Of a DNA stretch of 64,000 bases, positions 8,030 to 23,768 are shown piece after piece. Position numbers and translations under genes: made by a program. The first letter of the stretch is position 1, and every line of letters starts with the position of its first letter. Origin of the DNA: Hydractinia symbiolongicarpus (lineage: Eukaryota > Cnidaria > Hydrozoa > Anthoathecata > Hydractiniidae); assembly GCF_029227915.1 (NCBI RefSeq), contig NC_079883.1, forward strand, positions 7,502,001 through 7,566,000. The letters run 5' to 3'. The notes under the pieces are model-generated. The model was not told where the DNA came from, did no database searches, and saw only the letters and a list, made by a program, of their open reading frames with translations.

Positions 8030-8507
8030 TTAACAGAATTCAGACAGCTTTAAAAAGAGGCCATAAAATTACCTACTGCTCGTGGAAACACCCTAATTAA
8101 CCAATAGAGTTGCGTCATTACAAAATGTTCCGAACATTTTGTACATTTTTTTAAGTAAAACTGTAGTTTTTTTAAAAATTCGTGGTCTTAATGTTTCAGT
8201 AAGGCAATAAATTTGGCATCGTTGGAATTCGCCAAACCTTCTGCTACTTACTAAAAAAAAAAAAAGTCAAAAGCTTTTGTGTATCAGAAGATACAGCCGT
8301 TTTCCCGTAGCCAAAAAACACAGATTTTATAAAAATGTTAAAGTAATGAGCGTAATGTCATTATGCAGCCAATCAGAAATTACTTTCTTAGCACCAATCA
8401 AATGGTTTGTTTTGAACCTTAGCTGTCAATCAATATGAGAAATAAAACTTTGGCGCGATAGTGCATTTTAGACCGTCTTGTGTATCCGTACTACATCGAC
8501 TTCTTAA

Positions 8508-8921
<414 letters not shown>

Positions 8922-9282
8922 GCATCTTACCAAACAAAAAACGGCTATTTTTATAGCCACACATCCATAAAAAATATTACGGCTAGCTTTTTATATCAAA
9001 CTTTGTTCTGCTTTCTGTTTAAATTTTATGCTACATAAAAATTTTATGCTACATAAAGTTTGACAATGTTAAAAATATGAAGGGCAAGAAAAGTAAAAGC
9101 AAGAAAATAAGAAATTTAAAAACGAAAATACTTAAACTTAGGGAATCTAATCTTAAAATTACTCTTTTTTAACTGTTTAAGTGACTTAAACAAGTTTAAC
9201 TTTGTACCAAGATAATGTTTTTTTGTAAATGTGTGGCTATAAAAATAGCCGTTTGTTAATGTAATAGCCAGATACACACAAA

Positions 9283-9834
9283 TTATTTTTTTGCGGTCTT
9301 CTTTGCTGCCTTTTTGGGAGTCTTTTTGACCTTCTTTGCTGCAGGTTTTTTAGCAACAGGCTTCTTTGTGGGTTTCTTAGCTGCTGGTTTCTTAGCCGAG
9401 GCTTTCTTTGTGGCAGGCTTCTTTGCTGCTTTCTTTGGCGTGCTCTTCTTTGCTGGCTTCTTTTTTGGTGTACTTTTCTTTGCAGTAGGCTTCTTTGCCG
9501 TTGGCTTTTTTGCTGCGGCCTTTTTCTTAGGTTTTTCTTTTTTTACCTGACCTAGCTTGAATGATCCAGAAGCACCAGTGCCTTTAGTTTGAATCAAATC
9601 GCCTGATGTTACTCCTCGTTTAAGAGCCATTTTCAGATGATGATCTGAGTTTTCAGCAACTTTGTAATTTGCATGAATATATTTTGTAATAGCTTGGCGA
9701 GATGAACCACCGCGTTCCTTTAGGGTAGCGATAGCAGCCTTGATCATGTCCACATATTTAGGGTGATCAGCTGTCTTCTTTGCAGCAGGTTTCTTCTTGG
9801 GTGCGATTTTCTTTGGAGAAGCTGCTTCACTCAT
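9283..9834 (-). CDS. H1: Linker histone H1 (R2)
   Basis: 183 aa from MSEAASPKK, same as R1. Stem-loop at 9235-9250. E2F-like and H1-box elements are retained upstream. Confidence 0.97.
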   Translation of the reverse strand: MSEAASPKKIAPKKKPAAKKTADHPKYVDMIKAAIATLKERGGSSRQAITKYIHANYKVAENSDHHLKMALKRGVTSGDLIQTKGTGASGSFKLGQVKKEKPKKKAAAKKPTAKKPTAKKSTPKKKPAKKSTPKKAAKKPATKKASAKKPAAKKPTKKPVAKKPAAKKVKKTPKKAAKKTAKK

Positions 9835-10413
9835 TTTTAATGTTTTCTTACAACAATCCAACGATAAACGATGCTTGTTATCACAGTAGAAGTATACTAA
9901 ACATTACCGTGTAAATGAGATATAATTTAAGACGGTGCGAAGTATGCGGACGTAAAAGTACCACTCCCGGGAATTGATTTGGCGCGAAAACAGAAATGTG
10001 TGTTTCTGTACATCGTATAATGTCCGTTTTGGGAGCCGCGACTATGCGAAAGCATGTTAATTTTTATTTGTAGCACGACGCAATAGTCTGAAAGAGAAGC
10101 TGCTGGAGTTTGAGGTCTTCAGCATTACATCTACTCTGTTAATTTGGGCTTCTTCCGCGCCCGTGTTAGGATTTTCATAAAGCGTTCTTTGGTTTGCGTT
10201 GCGTATGTCGGCCTACATCATCGACACGGCCTGTTTCCGGCTATTAGGAGCAATTCATATATTGGGCACTGCGTTTCGACTTTTTTATTAGACCACAGTA
10301 AAAAAATTCACTCACAGAAGTCCCTTTCTTTCATGGCTACAAACACGAAGAATTCTGTCGTAAGTAAAACGAATGCGCAAGCCAAAATAACGATGGGGCG
10401 AAGTCATAAGCAT

Positions 10414-10486
10414 CGCCCTGTGGCCCAATGGATAAGGCATCTGACTACGAATCAGGGGATTCCAGGTTCGACTCCTGGCAGGGTCG
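10414..10486 (+). tRNA. trnR-ACG: tRNA-Arg(ACG), class A (R2)
   Basis: Same as R1, with C at position 1 (10414) opposite C72. Anticodon at 10447-10449. Confidence 0.93.
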
Positions 10487-10808
10487 CACTGTCGCATTTC
10501 GGCTGCATGGTCTACTGTGTAACGCGCGCGCACGTTCTGGCGTAATGCGTTGATAAACGGAATGTACGCAGTCATATTGGAAAGTAATATCACGCACTTA
10601 GTATCGTCGCCTTTGTTAGCATTCATGTAAGTTACCATCCACTCGCTACAGTCGCTCTCCATCCTACGGCTAAATCAACAGCCGTGATTTTTACTATGTC
10701 GCCGTCCATCCGTACGCGGTGACAGTTGTAAGCTTTACAGTAACGTGACATGCTCCACAAGCAGTTACGGTGTGTGGACGATGCCTATCATGGCAACGCT
10801 TGTTCTTT

Positions 10809-10995
10809 ATCGCTTCTCGGCCTAATGGCTAAGATCAAGTGTAGTATCTGTTCTTATCAGTTTAATATCTGGTAGGCCATTCTCTGAATGGTCAGTATAT
10901 TAATCTGATTTTTGGCCTTGGGTCATGGAGGTGGATTCATTCACGCCGTGACCACGGGTTGCCTTGGTGTTGCACTATTACCGATGGCGGCCCAC
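10809..10995 (+). ncRNA. U2: U2 snRNA (R2)
   Basis: Matches R1 U2. The upstream base corresponding to 4924 is T here and in later repeats. Confidence 0.96.
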
Positions 10996-11185
10996 ATAAG
11001 CAATAAAAGAATAATAGCAGTCCTCTTTCCGACGGCACTCTGCATAGTCTACGGCGGGAACAAAACGCGTACACTGGGGGAGAATACAGCCTATGCCCCG
11101 CGACACGGCAGTTTATAACACACTCAAGCCACAAGCATTAACAAACTTTGAAGGGTACCCTCATGCTACGGTGCAGTTCCAACTC

Positions 11186-11351
11186 ATACTTACCTGACGG
11201 GGAAGTAAAGACTGATCAATGAGGGTTTTCTTCCAGAGTGAGGCTCTTGCATTGCACTACGCTTGGGCTGACCTCTGCGATTACTGCAAACGTCAGTAAC
11301 TCGACCGTACAATTTCTGGTAGTGGGGGCCTGCGTCCGCGCTCGCCCCCTC
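11186..11351 (+). ncRNA. U1: U1 snRNA (R2)
   Basis: Matches R1 U1, including the 5' splice-site pairing region and Sm site. Confidence 0.96.
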
Positions 11352-11699
11352 CTTAAGTCAAAATGAATGAGCTTAGAAAAGTTGCGCGGCCAAATGTCGG
11401 TGGTGACTTAAACGCTAAGGTAAAACCTCGCTTGGCTGTTACGAAACGTGATTGCGATATAAGTCCTCGGAAGGCGGCGGAATTTTATTTTATTTGCCAT
11501 TCCGTCAGGGTTATTGGATGATCGGCAATAGATCGAGTTTGTATGCATTTGAAAGCTCTTTTTTCTCGTACTATCACCTGAAAATGTCGTAGGAAAATGT
11601 CATAGGAAACACTTTCAACAACCGCCACGTTCCTTAATTGTTATAACAAGAAATATATCACAGCACCATTGAAATGAAAAGGCAACAAATGAAAATGAA

Positions 11700-11819
11700 A
11701 AGCCTACGACACCGGGAGTTCCCAGGCGGTCCCCCATCCAAGTACTATCCCGGCCCGACGATGCTTAACTTCCGTGATCAGACGAGAACGGGTGTGTTCA
11801 TCGTGGTATGGCCGTAGAC
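11700..11819 (-). rRNA. 5S: 5S ribosomal RNA (R3)
   Basis: Complete 120-nt copy preceded by the class A long spacer with two T4 runs on the minus strand. Confidence 0.97.
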
Positions 11820-12016
11820 ATTAGTAGGGGCAAATACGTGCAATTTATTTTGACGTTGTGATCAAATTTTTTTATTTAATTTCTTTGAGTTACTTAGGAC
11901 AAGGCGTATGCATGGATTATCTATTAGACTTTAAGGTTATAGTTTTGTGAAAAAAACAATGTTTTTTTAAAGATGTGTGGCTATAAAAATAGCCGTTGTT
12001 TTCTGAGTGTAGCGGT

Positions 12017-12397
12017 TTACTTCTTCTGTCCTTTGTCGTTCTTCTTTGGGAGTAAGACAGCTTGAATGTTTGGCAAAACACCACCAGCTGCAATGGTTAC
12101 ACCGCTCAAAAGTTTGTTTAATTCTTCATCATTACGAACAGCCAATTGTAAATGTCTTGGAATAATCCTAGCTTTTTTGTTGTCTCTTGCTGCGTTACCA
12201 GCCAACTCCAATATCTCAGCAGATAAATATTCCAAGACGGCTGCTAAGTAAACTGGTGCTCCAGATCCAATTCGGTTAGCATAGTGCCCTCTACGAAGGA
12301 ATCTATGCACTCTACCGACTGGAAATTGAAGTCCAGCTCTTGAGGATCTTGTCTTGGCTTTAGCCTTAGCTTTTCCACCTTTTCCACGTCCAGACAT
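12017..12397 (-). CDS. H2A: Histone H2A (R3)
   Basis: 126 aa, identical to R1. Stem-loop at 11979-11994. Confidence 0.98.
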   Translation of the reverse strand: MSGRGKGGKAKAKAKTRSSRAGLQFPVGRVHRFLRRGHYANRIGSGAPVYLAAVLEYLSAEILELAGNAARDNKKARIIPRHLQLAVRNDEELNKLLSGVTIAAGGVLPNIQAVLLPKKNDKGQKK

Positions 12398-12681
12398 AAC
12401 TGCGATTTGATTTGTAAGTTAATACAAAAACGTACGAATATTTAACGTAAGTGTTAACGAAATAAACTTTACTCGTTTTTTCATCATAAAAATAGGATCG
12501 AAATCATGTTTTTTTAACCAATCATAATTAAGTATTAAACAAAAGATTTTTTTTTTAACCAATTAAATTGCGTATCGGCGTTTTCGGATCGAATTCGATC
12601 CGATTTTTTTACTTATAAACAAAAAGTTTTGACTTGCAGTTTAATGCTTATTTACAAGTTAAGTAGCAAAAATTTTTAACC

Positions 12682-13086
12682 ATGTCTGACGCAGCAGCTA
12701 AAGGAGGAAAACAGGCACCTAAAGTAGCCAAGAAAGGTGAAAAAAGAGCCGGCAAAAAAGGAGGAAAGATTGGTGGAACTGGTGAAAAGAAACGCAAGAG
12801 AAAGAGAAAGGAAAGTTATGCTATTTACATCTACAATGTTTTGAAACAAGTTCACCCAGATGTCGGAGTTTCAAGCAAAGCTATGAGCATCATGAACTCA
12901 TTTGTCAACGACATCTTTGAGCGCATTGCTTCCGAAGCTTCGCGTTTGGCTCTTCAAAACAAAAAGTCGACCATCTCTTCTCGTGAAATTCAAACCGCAG
13001 TACGTCTTCTCTTGCCTGGAGAACTTGCAAAACACGCAGTCAGTGAAGGAACAAAAGCCGTCACAAAATACACAAGCAGCAAGTAA
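12682..13086 (+). CDS. H2B: Histone H2B (R3)
   Basis: 134 aa, identical to R1. Stem-loop at 13110-13125. Confidence 0.98.
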   Translation: MSDAAAKGGKQAPKVAKKGEKRAGKKGGKIGGTGEKKRKRKRKESYAIYIYNVLKQVHPDVGVSSKAMSIMNSFVNDIFERIASEASRLALQNKKSTISSREIQTAVRLLLPGELAKHAVSEGTKAVTKYTSSK

Positions 13087-13548
13087 ACCAACGTCTACCA
13101 AACACAAACGGTCTTTTTTAAGACCACACATCTTTAAAAAAACATTTACTTGGCGTCACTACAAGTTAACCGAAGTTAATAAAACTTCTAAATAATGTGC
13201 TTAAGAACACTAGCCTACATTTAAAATACTTCCCCATGTGTGTGTGTGGATTAGCTTCACTTTTCATACGTATTATTAGCTGTACTTGCAGAAAAGACAA
13301 GTACATTGATCCATGTTATTGCTTACATTTAACTTAACCCAGCTTTTCACGGAAACACTCCCAGGCAAATTAACCCTACAAAGTATTTCTAAATTTTTTT
13401 TGTGTCATATATGACATAGTATCGTATAGCAATAAATGTAACTGTGACAAGACTTTACACATTGTGTAATTTGGAAGCGTGCACAAAGTAATGTTTTAAA
13501 AGATTTGTGGCTATAAAAATAGCCGTTTTTGTTGAGCAATGACAACGC

Positions 13549-13905
<357 letters not shown>

Positions 13906-14383
13906 TTAACAGAATTCAGACAGCTTTAAAAAGAGGCCATAAAATTACCTACTGCTCGTGGAAACACCCTAATTAACCAATAGAGTTGCGTCATTACAAA
14001 ATGTTCCGAACATTTTGTACATTTTTTTAAGTAAAACTGTAGTTTTTTTAAAAATTCGTGGTCTTAATGTTTCAGTAAGGCAATAAATTTGGCATCGTTG
14101 GAATTCGCCAAACCTTCTGCTACTTACTAAAAAAAAAAAAAGTCAAAAGCTTTTGTGTATCAGAAGATACAGCCGTTTTCCCGTAGCCAAAAAACACAGA
14201 TTTTATAAAAATGTTAAAGTAATGAGCGTAATGTCATTATGCAGCCAATCAGAAATTACTTTCTTAGCACCAATCAAATGGTTTGTTTTGAACCTTAGCT
14301 GTCAATCAATATGAGAAATAAAACTTTGGCGCGATAGTGCATTTTAGACCGTCTTGTGTATCCGTACTACATCGACTTCTTAA

Positions 14384-14797
<414 letters not shown>

Positions 14798-15158
14798 GCA
14801 TCTTACCAAACAAAAAACGGCTATTTTTATAGCCACACATCCATAAAAAATATTACGGCTAGCTTTTTATATCAAACTTTGTTCTGCTTTCTGTTTAAAT
14901 TTTATGCTACATAAAAATTTTATGCTACATAAAGTTTGACAATGTTAAAAATATGAAGGGCAAGAAAAGTAAAAGCAAGAAAATAAGAAATTTAAAAACG
15001 AAAATACTTAAACTTAGGGAATCTAATCTTAAAATTACTCTTTTTTAACTGTTTAAGTGACTTAAACAAGTTTAACTTTGTACCAAGATAATGTTTTTTT
15101 GTAAATGTGTGGCTATAAAAATAGCCGTTTGTTAATGTAATAGCCAGATACACACAAA

Positions 15159-15710
15159 TTATTTTTTTGCGGTCTTCTTTGCTGCCTTTTTGGGAGTCTT
15201 TTTGACCTTCTTTGCTGCAGGTTTTTTAGCAACAGGCTTCTTTGTGGGTTTCTTAGCTGCTGGTTTCTTAGCCGAGGCTTTCTTTGTGGCAGGCTTCTTT
15301 GCTGCTTTCTTTGGCGTGCTCTTCTTTGCTGGCTTCTTTTTTGGTGTACTTTTCTTTGCAGTAGGCTTCTTTGCCGTTGGCTTTTTTGCTGCGGCCTTTT
15401 TCTTAGGTTTTTCTTTTTTTACCTGACCTAGCTTGAATGATCCAGAAGCACCAGTGCCTTTAGTTTGAATCAAATCGCCTGATGTTACTCCTCGTTTAAG
15501 AGCCATTTTCAGATGATGATCTGAGTTTTCAGCAACTTTGTAATTTGCATGAATATATTTTGTAATAGCTTGGCGAGATGAACCACCGCGTTCCTTTAGG
15601 GTAGCGATAGCAGCCTTGATCATGTCCACATATTTAGGGTGATCAGCTGTCTTCTTTGCAGCAGGTTTCTTCTTGGGTGCGATTTTCTTTGGAGAAGCTG
15701 CTTCACTCAT
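15159..15710 (-). CDS. H1: Linker histone H1 (R3)
   Basis: 183 aa, identical to R1. Stem-loop at 15111-15126. Confidence 0.97.
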   Translation of the reverse strand: MSEAASPKKIAPKKKPAAKKTADHPKYVDMIKAAIATLKERGGSSRQAITKYIHANYKVAENSDHHLKMALKRGVTSGDLIQTKGTGASGSFKLGQVKKEKPKKKAAAKKPTAKKPTAKKSTPKKKPAKKSTPKKAAKKPATKKASAKKPAAKKPTKKPVAKKPAAKKVKKTPKKAAKKTAKK

Positions 15711-16289
15711 TTTTAATGTTTTCTTACAACAATCCAACGATAAACGATGCTTGTTATCACAGTAGAAGTATACTAAACATTACCGTGTAAATGAGATATA
15801 ATTTAAGACGGTGCGAAGTATGCGGACGTAAAAGTACCACTCCCGGGAATTGATTTGGCGCGAAAACAGAAATGTGTGTTTCTGTACATCGTATAATGTC
15901 CGTTTTGGGAGCCGCGACTATGCGAAAGCATGTTAATTTTTATTTGTAGCACGACGCAATAGTCTGAAAGAGAAGCTGCTGGAGTTTGAGGTCTTCAGCA
16001 TTACATCTACTCTGTTAATTTGGGCTTCTTCCGCGCCCGTGTTAGGATTTTCATAAAGCGTTCTTTGGTTTGCGTTGCGTATGTCGGCCTACATCATCGA
16101 CACGGCCTGTTTCCGGCTATTAGGAGCAATTCATATATTGGGCACTGCGTTTCGACTTTTTTATTAGACCACAGTAAAAAAATTCACTCACAGAAGTCCC
16201 TTTCTTTCATGGCTACAAACACGAAGAATTCTGTCGTAAGTAAAACGAATGCGCAAGCCAAAATAACGATGGGGCGAAGTCATAAGCAT

Positions 16290-16362
16290 CGCCCTGTGGC
16301 CCAATGGATAAGGCATCTGACTACGAATCAGGGGATTCCAGGTTCGACTCCTGGCAGGGTCG
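16290..16362 (+). tRNA. trnR-ACG: tRNA-Arg(ACG), class A (R3)
   Basis: C at position 1 (16290) mismatched with C72. Anticodon at 16323-16325. Confidence 0.93.
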
Positions 16363-16684
16363 CACTGTCGCATTTCGGCTGCATGGTCTACTGTGTAACG
16401 CGCGCGCACGTTCTGGCGTAATGCGTTGATAAACGGAATGTACGCAGTCATATTGGAAAGTAATATCACGCACTTAGTATCGTCGCCTTTGTTAGCATTC
16501 ATGTAAGTTACCATCCACTCGCTACAGTCGCTCTCCATCCTACGGCTAAATCAACAGCCGTGATTTTTACTATGTCGCCGTCCATCCGTACGCGGTGACA
16601 GTTGTAAGCTTTACAGTAACGTGACATGCTCCACAAGCAGTTACGGTGTGTGGACGATGCCTATCATGGCAACGCTTGTTCTTT

Positions 16685-16871
16685 ATCGCTTCTCGGCCTA
16701 ATGGCTAAGATCAAGTGTAGTATCTGTTCTTATCAGTTTAATATCTGGTAGGCCATTCTCTGAATGGTCAGTATATTAATCTGATTTTTGGCCTTGGGTC
16801 ATGGAGGTGGATTCATTCACGCCGTGACCACGGGTTGCCTTGGTGTTGCACTATTACCGATGGCGGCCCAC
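16685..16871 (+). ncRNA. U2: U2 snRNA (R3)
   Basis: Complete copy matching R1, with the branch-point pairing region and Sm site present. Confidence 0.96.
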
Positions 16872-17061
16872 ATAAGCAATAAAAGAATAATAGCAGTCCT
16901 CTTTCCGACGGCACTCTGCATAGTCTACGGCGGGAACAAAACGCGTACACTGGGGGAGAATACAGCCTATGCCCCGCGACACGGCAGTTTATAACACACT
17001 CAAGCCACAAGCATTAACAAACTTTGAAGGGTACCCTCATGCTACGGTGCAGTTCCAACTC

Positions 17062-17227
17062 ATACTTACCTGACGGGGAAGTAAAGACTGATCAATGAGG
17101 GTTTTCTTCCAGAGTGAGGCTCTTGCATTGCACTACGCTTGGGCTGACCTCTGCGATTACTGCAAACGTCAGTAACTCGACCGTACAATTTCTGGTAGTG
17201 GGGGCCTGCGTCCGCGCTCGCCCCCTC
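17062..17227 (+). ncRNA. U1: U1 snRNA (R3)
   Basis: Complete copy matching R1. Confidence 0.96.
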
Positions 17228-17575
17228 CTTAAGTCAAAATGAATGAGCTTAGAAAAGTTGCGCGGCCAAATGTCGGTGGTGACTTAAACGCTAAGGTAAA
17301 ACCTCGCTTGGCTGTTACGAAACGTGATTGCGATATAAGTCCTCGGAAGGCGGCGGAATTTTATTTTATTTGCCATTCCGTCAGGGTTATTGGATGATCG
17401 GCAATAGATCGAGTTTGTATGCATTTGAAAGCTCTTTTTTCTCGTACTATCACCTGAAAATGTCGTAGGAAAATGTCATAGGAAACACTTTCAACAACCG
17501 CCACGTTCCTTAATTGTTATAACAAGAAATATATCACAGCACCATTGAAATGAAAAGGCAACAAATGAAAATGAA

Positions 17576-17695
17576 AAGCCTACGACACCGGGAGTTCCCA
17601 GGCGGTCCCCCATCCAAGTACTATCCCGGCCCGACGATGCTTAACTTCCGTGATCAGACGAGAACGGGTGTGTTCATCGTGGTATGGCCGTAGAC
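17576..17695 (-). rRNA. 5S: 5S ribosomal RNA (R4)
   Basis: Complete 120-nt copy with class A 3' flank. Confidence 0.97.
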
Positions 17696-17892
17696 ATTAG
17701 TAGGGGCAAATACGTGCAATTTATTTTGACGTTGTGATCAAATTTTTTTATTTAATTTCTTTGAGTTACTTAGGACAAGGCGTATGCATGGATTATCTAT
17801 TAGACTTTAAGGTTATAGTTTTGTGAAAAAAACAATGTTTTTTTAAAGATGTGTGGCTATAAAAATAGCCGTTGTTTTCTGAGTGTAGCGGT

Positions 17893-18273
17893 TTACTTCT
17901 TCTGTCCTTTGTCGTTCTTCTTTGGGAGTAAGACAGCTTGAATGTTTGGCAAAACACCACCAGCTGCAATGGTTACACCGCTCAAAAGTTTGTTTAATTC
18001 TTCATCATTACGAACAGCCAATTGTAAATGTCTTGGAATAATCCTAGCTTTTTTGTTGTCTCTTGCTGCGTTACCAGCCAACTCCAATATCTCAGCAGAT
18101 AAATATTCCAAGACGGCTGCTAAGTAAACTGGTGCTCCAGATCCAATTCGGTTAGCATAGTGCCCTCTACGAAGGAATCTATGCACTCTACCGACTGGAA
18201 ATTGAAGTCCAGCTCTTGAGGATCTTGTCTTGGCTTTAGCCTTAGCTTTTCCACCTTTTCCACGTCCAGACAT
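17893..18273 (-). CDS. H2A: Histone H2A (R4)
   Basis: 126 aa, identical to R1. Stem-loop at 17855-17870. Confidence 0.98.
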   Translation of the reverse strand: MSGRGKGGKAKAKAKTRSSRAGLQFPVGRVHRFLRRGHYANRIGSGAPVYLAAVLEYLSAEILELAGNAARDNKKARIIPRHLQLAVRNDEELNKLLSGVTIAAGGVLPNIQAVLLPKKNDKGQKK

Positions 18274-18557
18274 AACTGCGATTTGATTTGTAAGTTAATA
18301 CAAAAACGTACGAATATTTAACGTAAGTGTTAACGAAATAAACTTTACTCGTTTTTTCATCATAAAAATAGGATCGAAATCATGTTTTTTTAACCAATCA
18401 TAATTAAGTATTAAACAAAAGATTTTTTTTTTAACCAATTAAATTGCGTATCGGCGTTTTCGGATCGAATTCGATCCGATTTTTTTACTTATAAACAAAA
18501 AGTTTTGACTTGCAGTTTAATGCTTATTTACAAGTTAAGTAGCAAAAATTTTTAACC

Positions 18558-18962
18558 ATGTCTGACGCAGCAGCTAAAGGAGGAAAACAGGCACCTAAAG
18601 TAGCCAAGAAAGGTGAAAAAAGAGCCGGCAAAAAAGGAGGAAAGATTGGTGGAACTGGTGAAAAGAAACGCAAGAGAAAGAGAAAGGAAAGTTATGCTAT
18701 TTACATCTACAATGTTTTGAAACAAGTTCACCCAGATGTCGGAGTTTCAAGCAAAGCTATGAGCATCATGAACTCATTTGTCAACGACATCTTTGAGCGC
18801 ATTGCTTCCGAAGCTTCGCGTTTGGCTCTTCAAAACAAAAAGTCGACCATCTCTTCTCGTGAAATTCAAACCGCAGTACGTCTTCTCTTGCCTGGAGAAC
18901 TTGCAAAACACGCAGTCAGTGAAGGAACAAAAGCCGTCACAAAATACACAAGCAGCAAGTAA
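18558..18962 (+). CDS. H2B: Histone H2B (R4)
   Basis: 134 aa, identical to R1. Stem-loop at 18986-19001. Confidence 0.98.
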   Translation: MSDAAAKGGKQAPKVAKKGEKRAGKKGGKIGGTGEKKRKRKRKESYAIYIYNVLKQVHPDVGVSSKAMSIMNSFVNDIFERIASEASRLALQNKKSTISSREIQTAVRLLLPGELAKHAVSEGTKAVTKYTSSK

Positions 18963-19424
18963 ACCAACGTCTACCAAACACAAACGGTCTTTTTTAAGAC
19001 CACACATCTTTAAAAAAACATTTACTTGGCGTCACTACAAGTTAACCGAAGTTAATAAAACTTCTAAATAATGTGCTTAAGAACACTAGCCTACATTTAA
19101 AATACTTCCCCATGTGTGTGTGTGGATTAGCTTCACTTTTCATACGTATTATTAGCTGTACTTGCAGAAAAGACAAGTACATTGATCCATGTTATTGCTT
19201 ACATTTAACTTAACCCAGCTTTTCACGGAAACACTCCCAGGCAAATTAACCCTACAAAGTATTTCTAAATTTTTTTTGTGTCATATATGACATAGTATCG
19301 TATAGCAATAAATGTAACTGTGACAAGACTTTACACATTGTGTAATTTGGAAGCGTGCACAAAGTAATGTTTTAAAAGATTTGTGGCTATAAAAATAGCC
19401 GTTTTTGTTGAGCAATGACAACGC

Positions 19425-19781
<357 letters not shown>

Positions 19782-20259
19782 TTAACAGAATTCAGACAGC
19801 TTTAAAAAGAGGCCATAAAATTACCTACTGCTCGTGGAAACACCCTAATTAACCAATAGAGTTGCGTCATTACAAAATGTTCCGAACATTTTGTACATTT
19901 TTTTAAGTAAAACTGTAGTTTTTTTAAAAATTCGTGGTCTTAATGTTTCAGTAAGGCAATAAATTTGGCATCGTTGGAATTCGCCAAACCTTCTGCTACT
20001 TACTAAAAAAAAAAAAAGTCAAAAGCTTTTGTGTATCAGAAGATACAGCCGTTTTCCCGTAGCCAAAAAACACAGATTTTATAAAAATGTTAAAGTAATG
20101 AGCGTAATGTCATTATGCAGCCAATCAGAAATTACTTTCTTAGCACCAATCAAATGGTTTGTTTTGAACCTTAGCTGTCAATCAATATGAGAAATAAAAC
20201 TTTGGCGCGATAGTGCATTTTAGACCGTCTTGTGTATCCGTACTACATCGACTTCTTAA

Positions 20260-20673
<414 letters not shown>

Positions 20674-21034
20674 GCATCTTACCAAACAAAAAACGGCTAT
20701 TTTTATAGCCACACATCCATAAAAAATATTACGGCTAGCTTTTTATATCAAACTTTGTTCTGCTTTCTGTTTAAATTTTATGCTACATAAAAATTTTATG
20801 CTACATAAAGTTTGACAATGTTAAAAATATGAAGGGCAAGAAAAGTAAAAGCAAGAAAATAAGAAATTTAAAAACGAAAATACTTAAACTTAGGGAATCT
20901 AATCTTAAAATTACTCTTTTTTAACTGTTTAAGTGACTTAAACAAGTTTAACTTTGTACCAAGATAATGTTTTTTTGTAAATGTGTGGCTATAAAAATAG
21001 CCGTTTGTTAATGTAATAGCCAGATACACACAAA

Positions 21035-21586
21035 TTATTTTTTTGCGGTCTTCTTTGCTGCCTTTTTGGGAGTCTTTTTGACCTTCTTTGCTGCAGGTTT
21101 TTTAGCAACAGGCTTCTTTGTGGGTTTCTTAGCTGCTGGTTTCTTAGCCGAGGCTTTCTTTGTGGCAGGCTTCTTTGCTGCTTTCTTTGGCGTGCTCTTC
21201 TTTGCTGGCTTCTTTTTTGGTGTACTTTTCTTTGCAGTAGGCTTCTTTGCCGTTGGCTTTTTTGCTGCGGCCTTTTTCTTAGGTTTTTCTTTTTTTACCT
21301 GACCTAGCTTGAATGATCCAGAAGCACCAGTGCCTTTAGTTTGAATCAAATCGCCTGATGTTACTCCTCGTTTAAGAGCCATTTTCAGATGATGATCTGA
21401 GTTTTCAGCAACTTTGTAATTTGCATGAATATATTTTGTAATAGCTTGGCGAGATGAACCACCGCGTTCCTTTAGGGTAGCGATAGCAGCCTTGATCATG
21501 TCCACATATTTAGGGTGATCAGCTGTCTTCTTTGCAGCAGGTTTCTTCTTGGGTGCGATTTTCTTTGGAGAAGCTGCTTCACTCAT
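21035..21586 (-). CDS. H1: Linker histone H1 (R4)
   Basis: 183 aa, identical to R1. Stem-loop at 20987-21002. Confidence 0.97.
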   Translation of the reverse strand: MSEAASPKKIAPKKKPAAKKTADHPKYVDMIKAAIATLKERGGSSRQAITKYIHANYKVAENSDHHLKMALKRGVTSGDLIQTKGTGASGSFKLGQVKKEKPKKKAAAKKPTAKKPTAKKSTPKKKPAKKSTPKKAAKKPATKKASAKKPAAKKPTKKPVAKKPAAKKVKKTPKKAAKKTAKK

Positions 21587-22165
21587 TTTTAATGTTTTCT
21601 TACAACAATCCAACGATAAACGATGCTTGTTATCACAGTAGAAGTATACTAAACATTACCGTGTAAATGAGATATAATTTAAGACGGTGCGAAGTATGCG
21701 GACGTAAAAGTACCACTCCCGGGAATTGATTTGGCGCGAAAACAGAAATGTGTGTTTCTGTACATCGTATAATGTCCGTTTTGGGAGCCGCGACTATGCG
21801 AAAGCATGTTAATTTTTATTTGTAGCACGACGCAATAGTCTGAAAGAGAAGCTGCTGGAGTTTGAGGTCTTCAGCATTACATCTACTCTGTTAATTTGGG
21901 CTTCTTCCGCGCCCGTGTTAGGATTTTCATAAAGCGTTCTTTGGTTTGCGTTGCGTATGTCGGCCTACATCATCGACACGGCCTGTTTCCGGCTATTAGG
22001 AGCAATTCATATATTGGGCACTGCGTTTCGACTTTTTTATTAGACCACAGTAAAAAAATTCACTCACAGAAGTCCCTTTCTTTCATGGCTACAAACACGA
22101 AGAATTCTGTCGTAAGTAAAACGAATGCGCAAGCCAAAATAACGATGGGGCGAAGTCATAAGCAT

Positions 22166-22238
22166 CGCCCTGTGGCCCAATGGATAAGGCATCTGACTAC
22201 GAATCAGGGGATTCCAGGTTCGACTCCTGGCAGGGTCG
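22166..22238 (+). tRNA. trnR-ACG: tRNA-Arg(ACG), class A (R4)
   Basis: C at position 1 (22166) mismatched with C72. Anticodon at 22199-22201. Confidence 0.93.
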
Positions 22239-22560
22239 CACTGTCGCATTTCGGCTGCATGGTCTACTGTGTAACGCGCGCGCACGTTCTGGCGTAATGC
22301 GTTGATAAACGGAATGTACGCAGTCATATTGGAAAGTAATATCACGCACTTAGTATCGTCGCCTTTGTTAGCATTCATGTAAGTTACCATCCACTCGCTA
22401 CAGTCGCTCTCCATCCTACGGCTAAATCAACAGCCGTGATTTTTACTATGTCGCCGTCCATCCGTACGCGGTGACAGTTGTAAGCTTTACAGTAACGTGA
22501 CATGCTCCACAAGCAGTTACGGTGTGTGGACGATGCCTATCATGGCAACGCTTGTTCTTT

Positions 22561-22747
22561 ATCGCTTCTCGGCCTAATGGCTAAGATCAAGTGTAGTATC
22601 TGTTCTTATCAGTTTAATATCTGGTAGGCCATTCTCTGAATGGTCAGTATATTAATCTGATTTTTGGCCTTGGGTCATGGAGGTGGATTCATTCACGCCG
22701 TGACCACGGGTTGCCTTGGTGTTGCACTATTACCGATGGCGGCCCAC
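22561..22747 (+). ncRNA. U2: U2 snRNA (R4)
   Basis: Complete copy matching R1. Confidence 0.96.
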
Positions 22748-22937
22748 ATAAGCAATAAAAGAATAATAGCAGTCCTCTTTCCGACGGCACTCTGCATAGT
22801 CTACGGCGGGAACAAAACGCGTACACTGGGGGAGAATACAGCCTATGCCCCGCGACACGGCAGTTTATAACACACTCAAGCCACAAGCATTAACAAACTT
22901 TGAAGGGTACCCTCATGCTACGGTGCAGTTCCAACTC

Positions 22938-23103
22938 ATACTTACCTGACGGGGAAGTAAAGACTGATCAATGAGGGTTTTCTTCCAGAGTGAGGCTCTT
23001 GCATTGCACTACGCTTGGGCTGACCTCTGCGATTACTGCAAACGTCAGTAACTCGACCGTACAATTTCTGGTAGTGGGGGCCTGCGTCCGCGCTCGCCCC
23101 CTC
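22938..23103 (+). ncRNA. U1: U1 snRNA (R4)
   Basis: Complete copy matching R1. Confidence 0.96.
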
Positions 23104-23451
23104 CTTAAGTCAAAATGAATGAGCTTAGAAAAGTTGCGCGGCCAAATGTCGGTGGTGACTTAAACGCTAAGGTAAAACCTCGCTTGGCTGTTACGAAACG
23201 TGATTGCGATATAAGTCCTCGGAAGGCGGCGGAATTTTATTTTATTTGCCATTCCGTCAGGGTTATTGGATGATCGGCAATAGATCGAGTTTGTATGCAT
23301 TTGAAAGCTCTTTTTTCTCGTACTATCACCTGAAAATGTCGTAGGAAAATGTCATAGGAAACACTTTCAACAACCGCCACGTTCCTTAATTGTTATAACA
23401 AGAAATATATCACAGCACCATTGAAATGAAAAGGCAACAAATGAAAATGAA

Positions 23452-23571
23452 AAGCCTACGACACCGGGAGTTCCCAGGCGGTCCCCCATCCAAGTACTAT
23501 CCCGGCCCGACGATGCTTAACTTCCGTGATCAGACGAGAACGGGTGTGTTCATCGTGGTATGGCCGTAGAC
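23452..23571 (-). rRNA. 5S: 5S ribosomal RNA (R5)
   Basis: Complete 120-nt copy with class A 3' flank. Confidence 0.97.
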
Positions 23572-23768
23572 ATTAGTAGGGGCAAATACGTGCAATTTAT
23601 TTTGACGTTGTGATCAAATTTTTTTATTTAATTTCTTTGAGTTACTTAGGACAAGGCGTATGCATGGATTATCTATTAGACTTTAAGGTTATAGTTTTGT
23701 GAAAAAAACAATGTTTTTTTAAAGATGTGTGGCTATAAAAATAGCCGTTGTTTTCTGAGTGTAGCGGT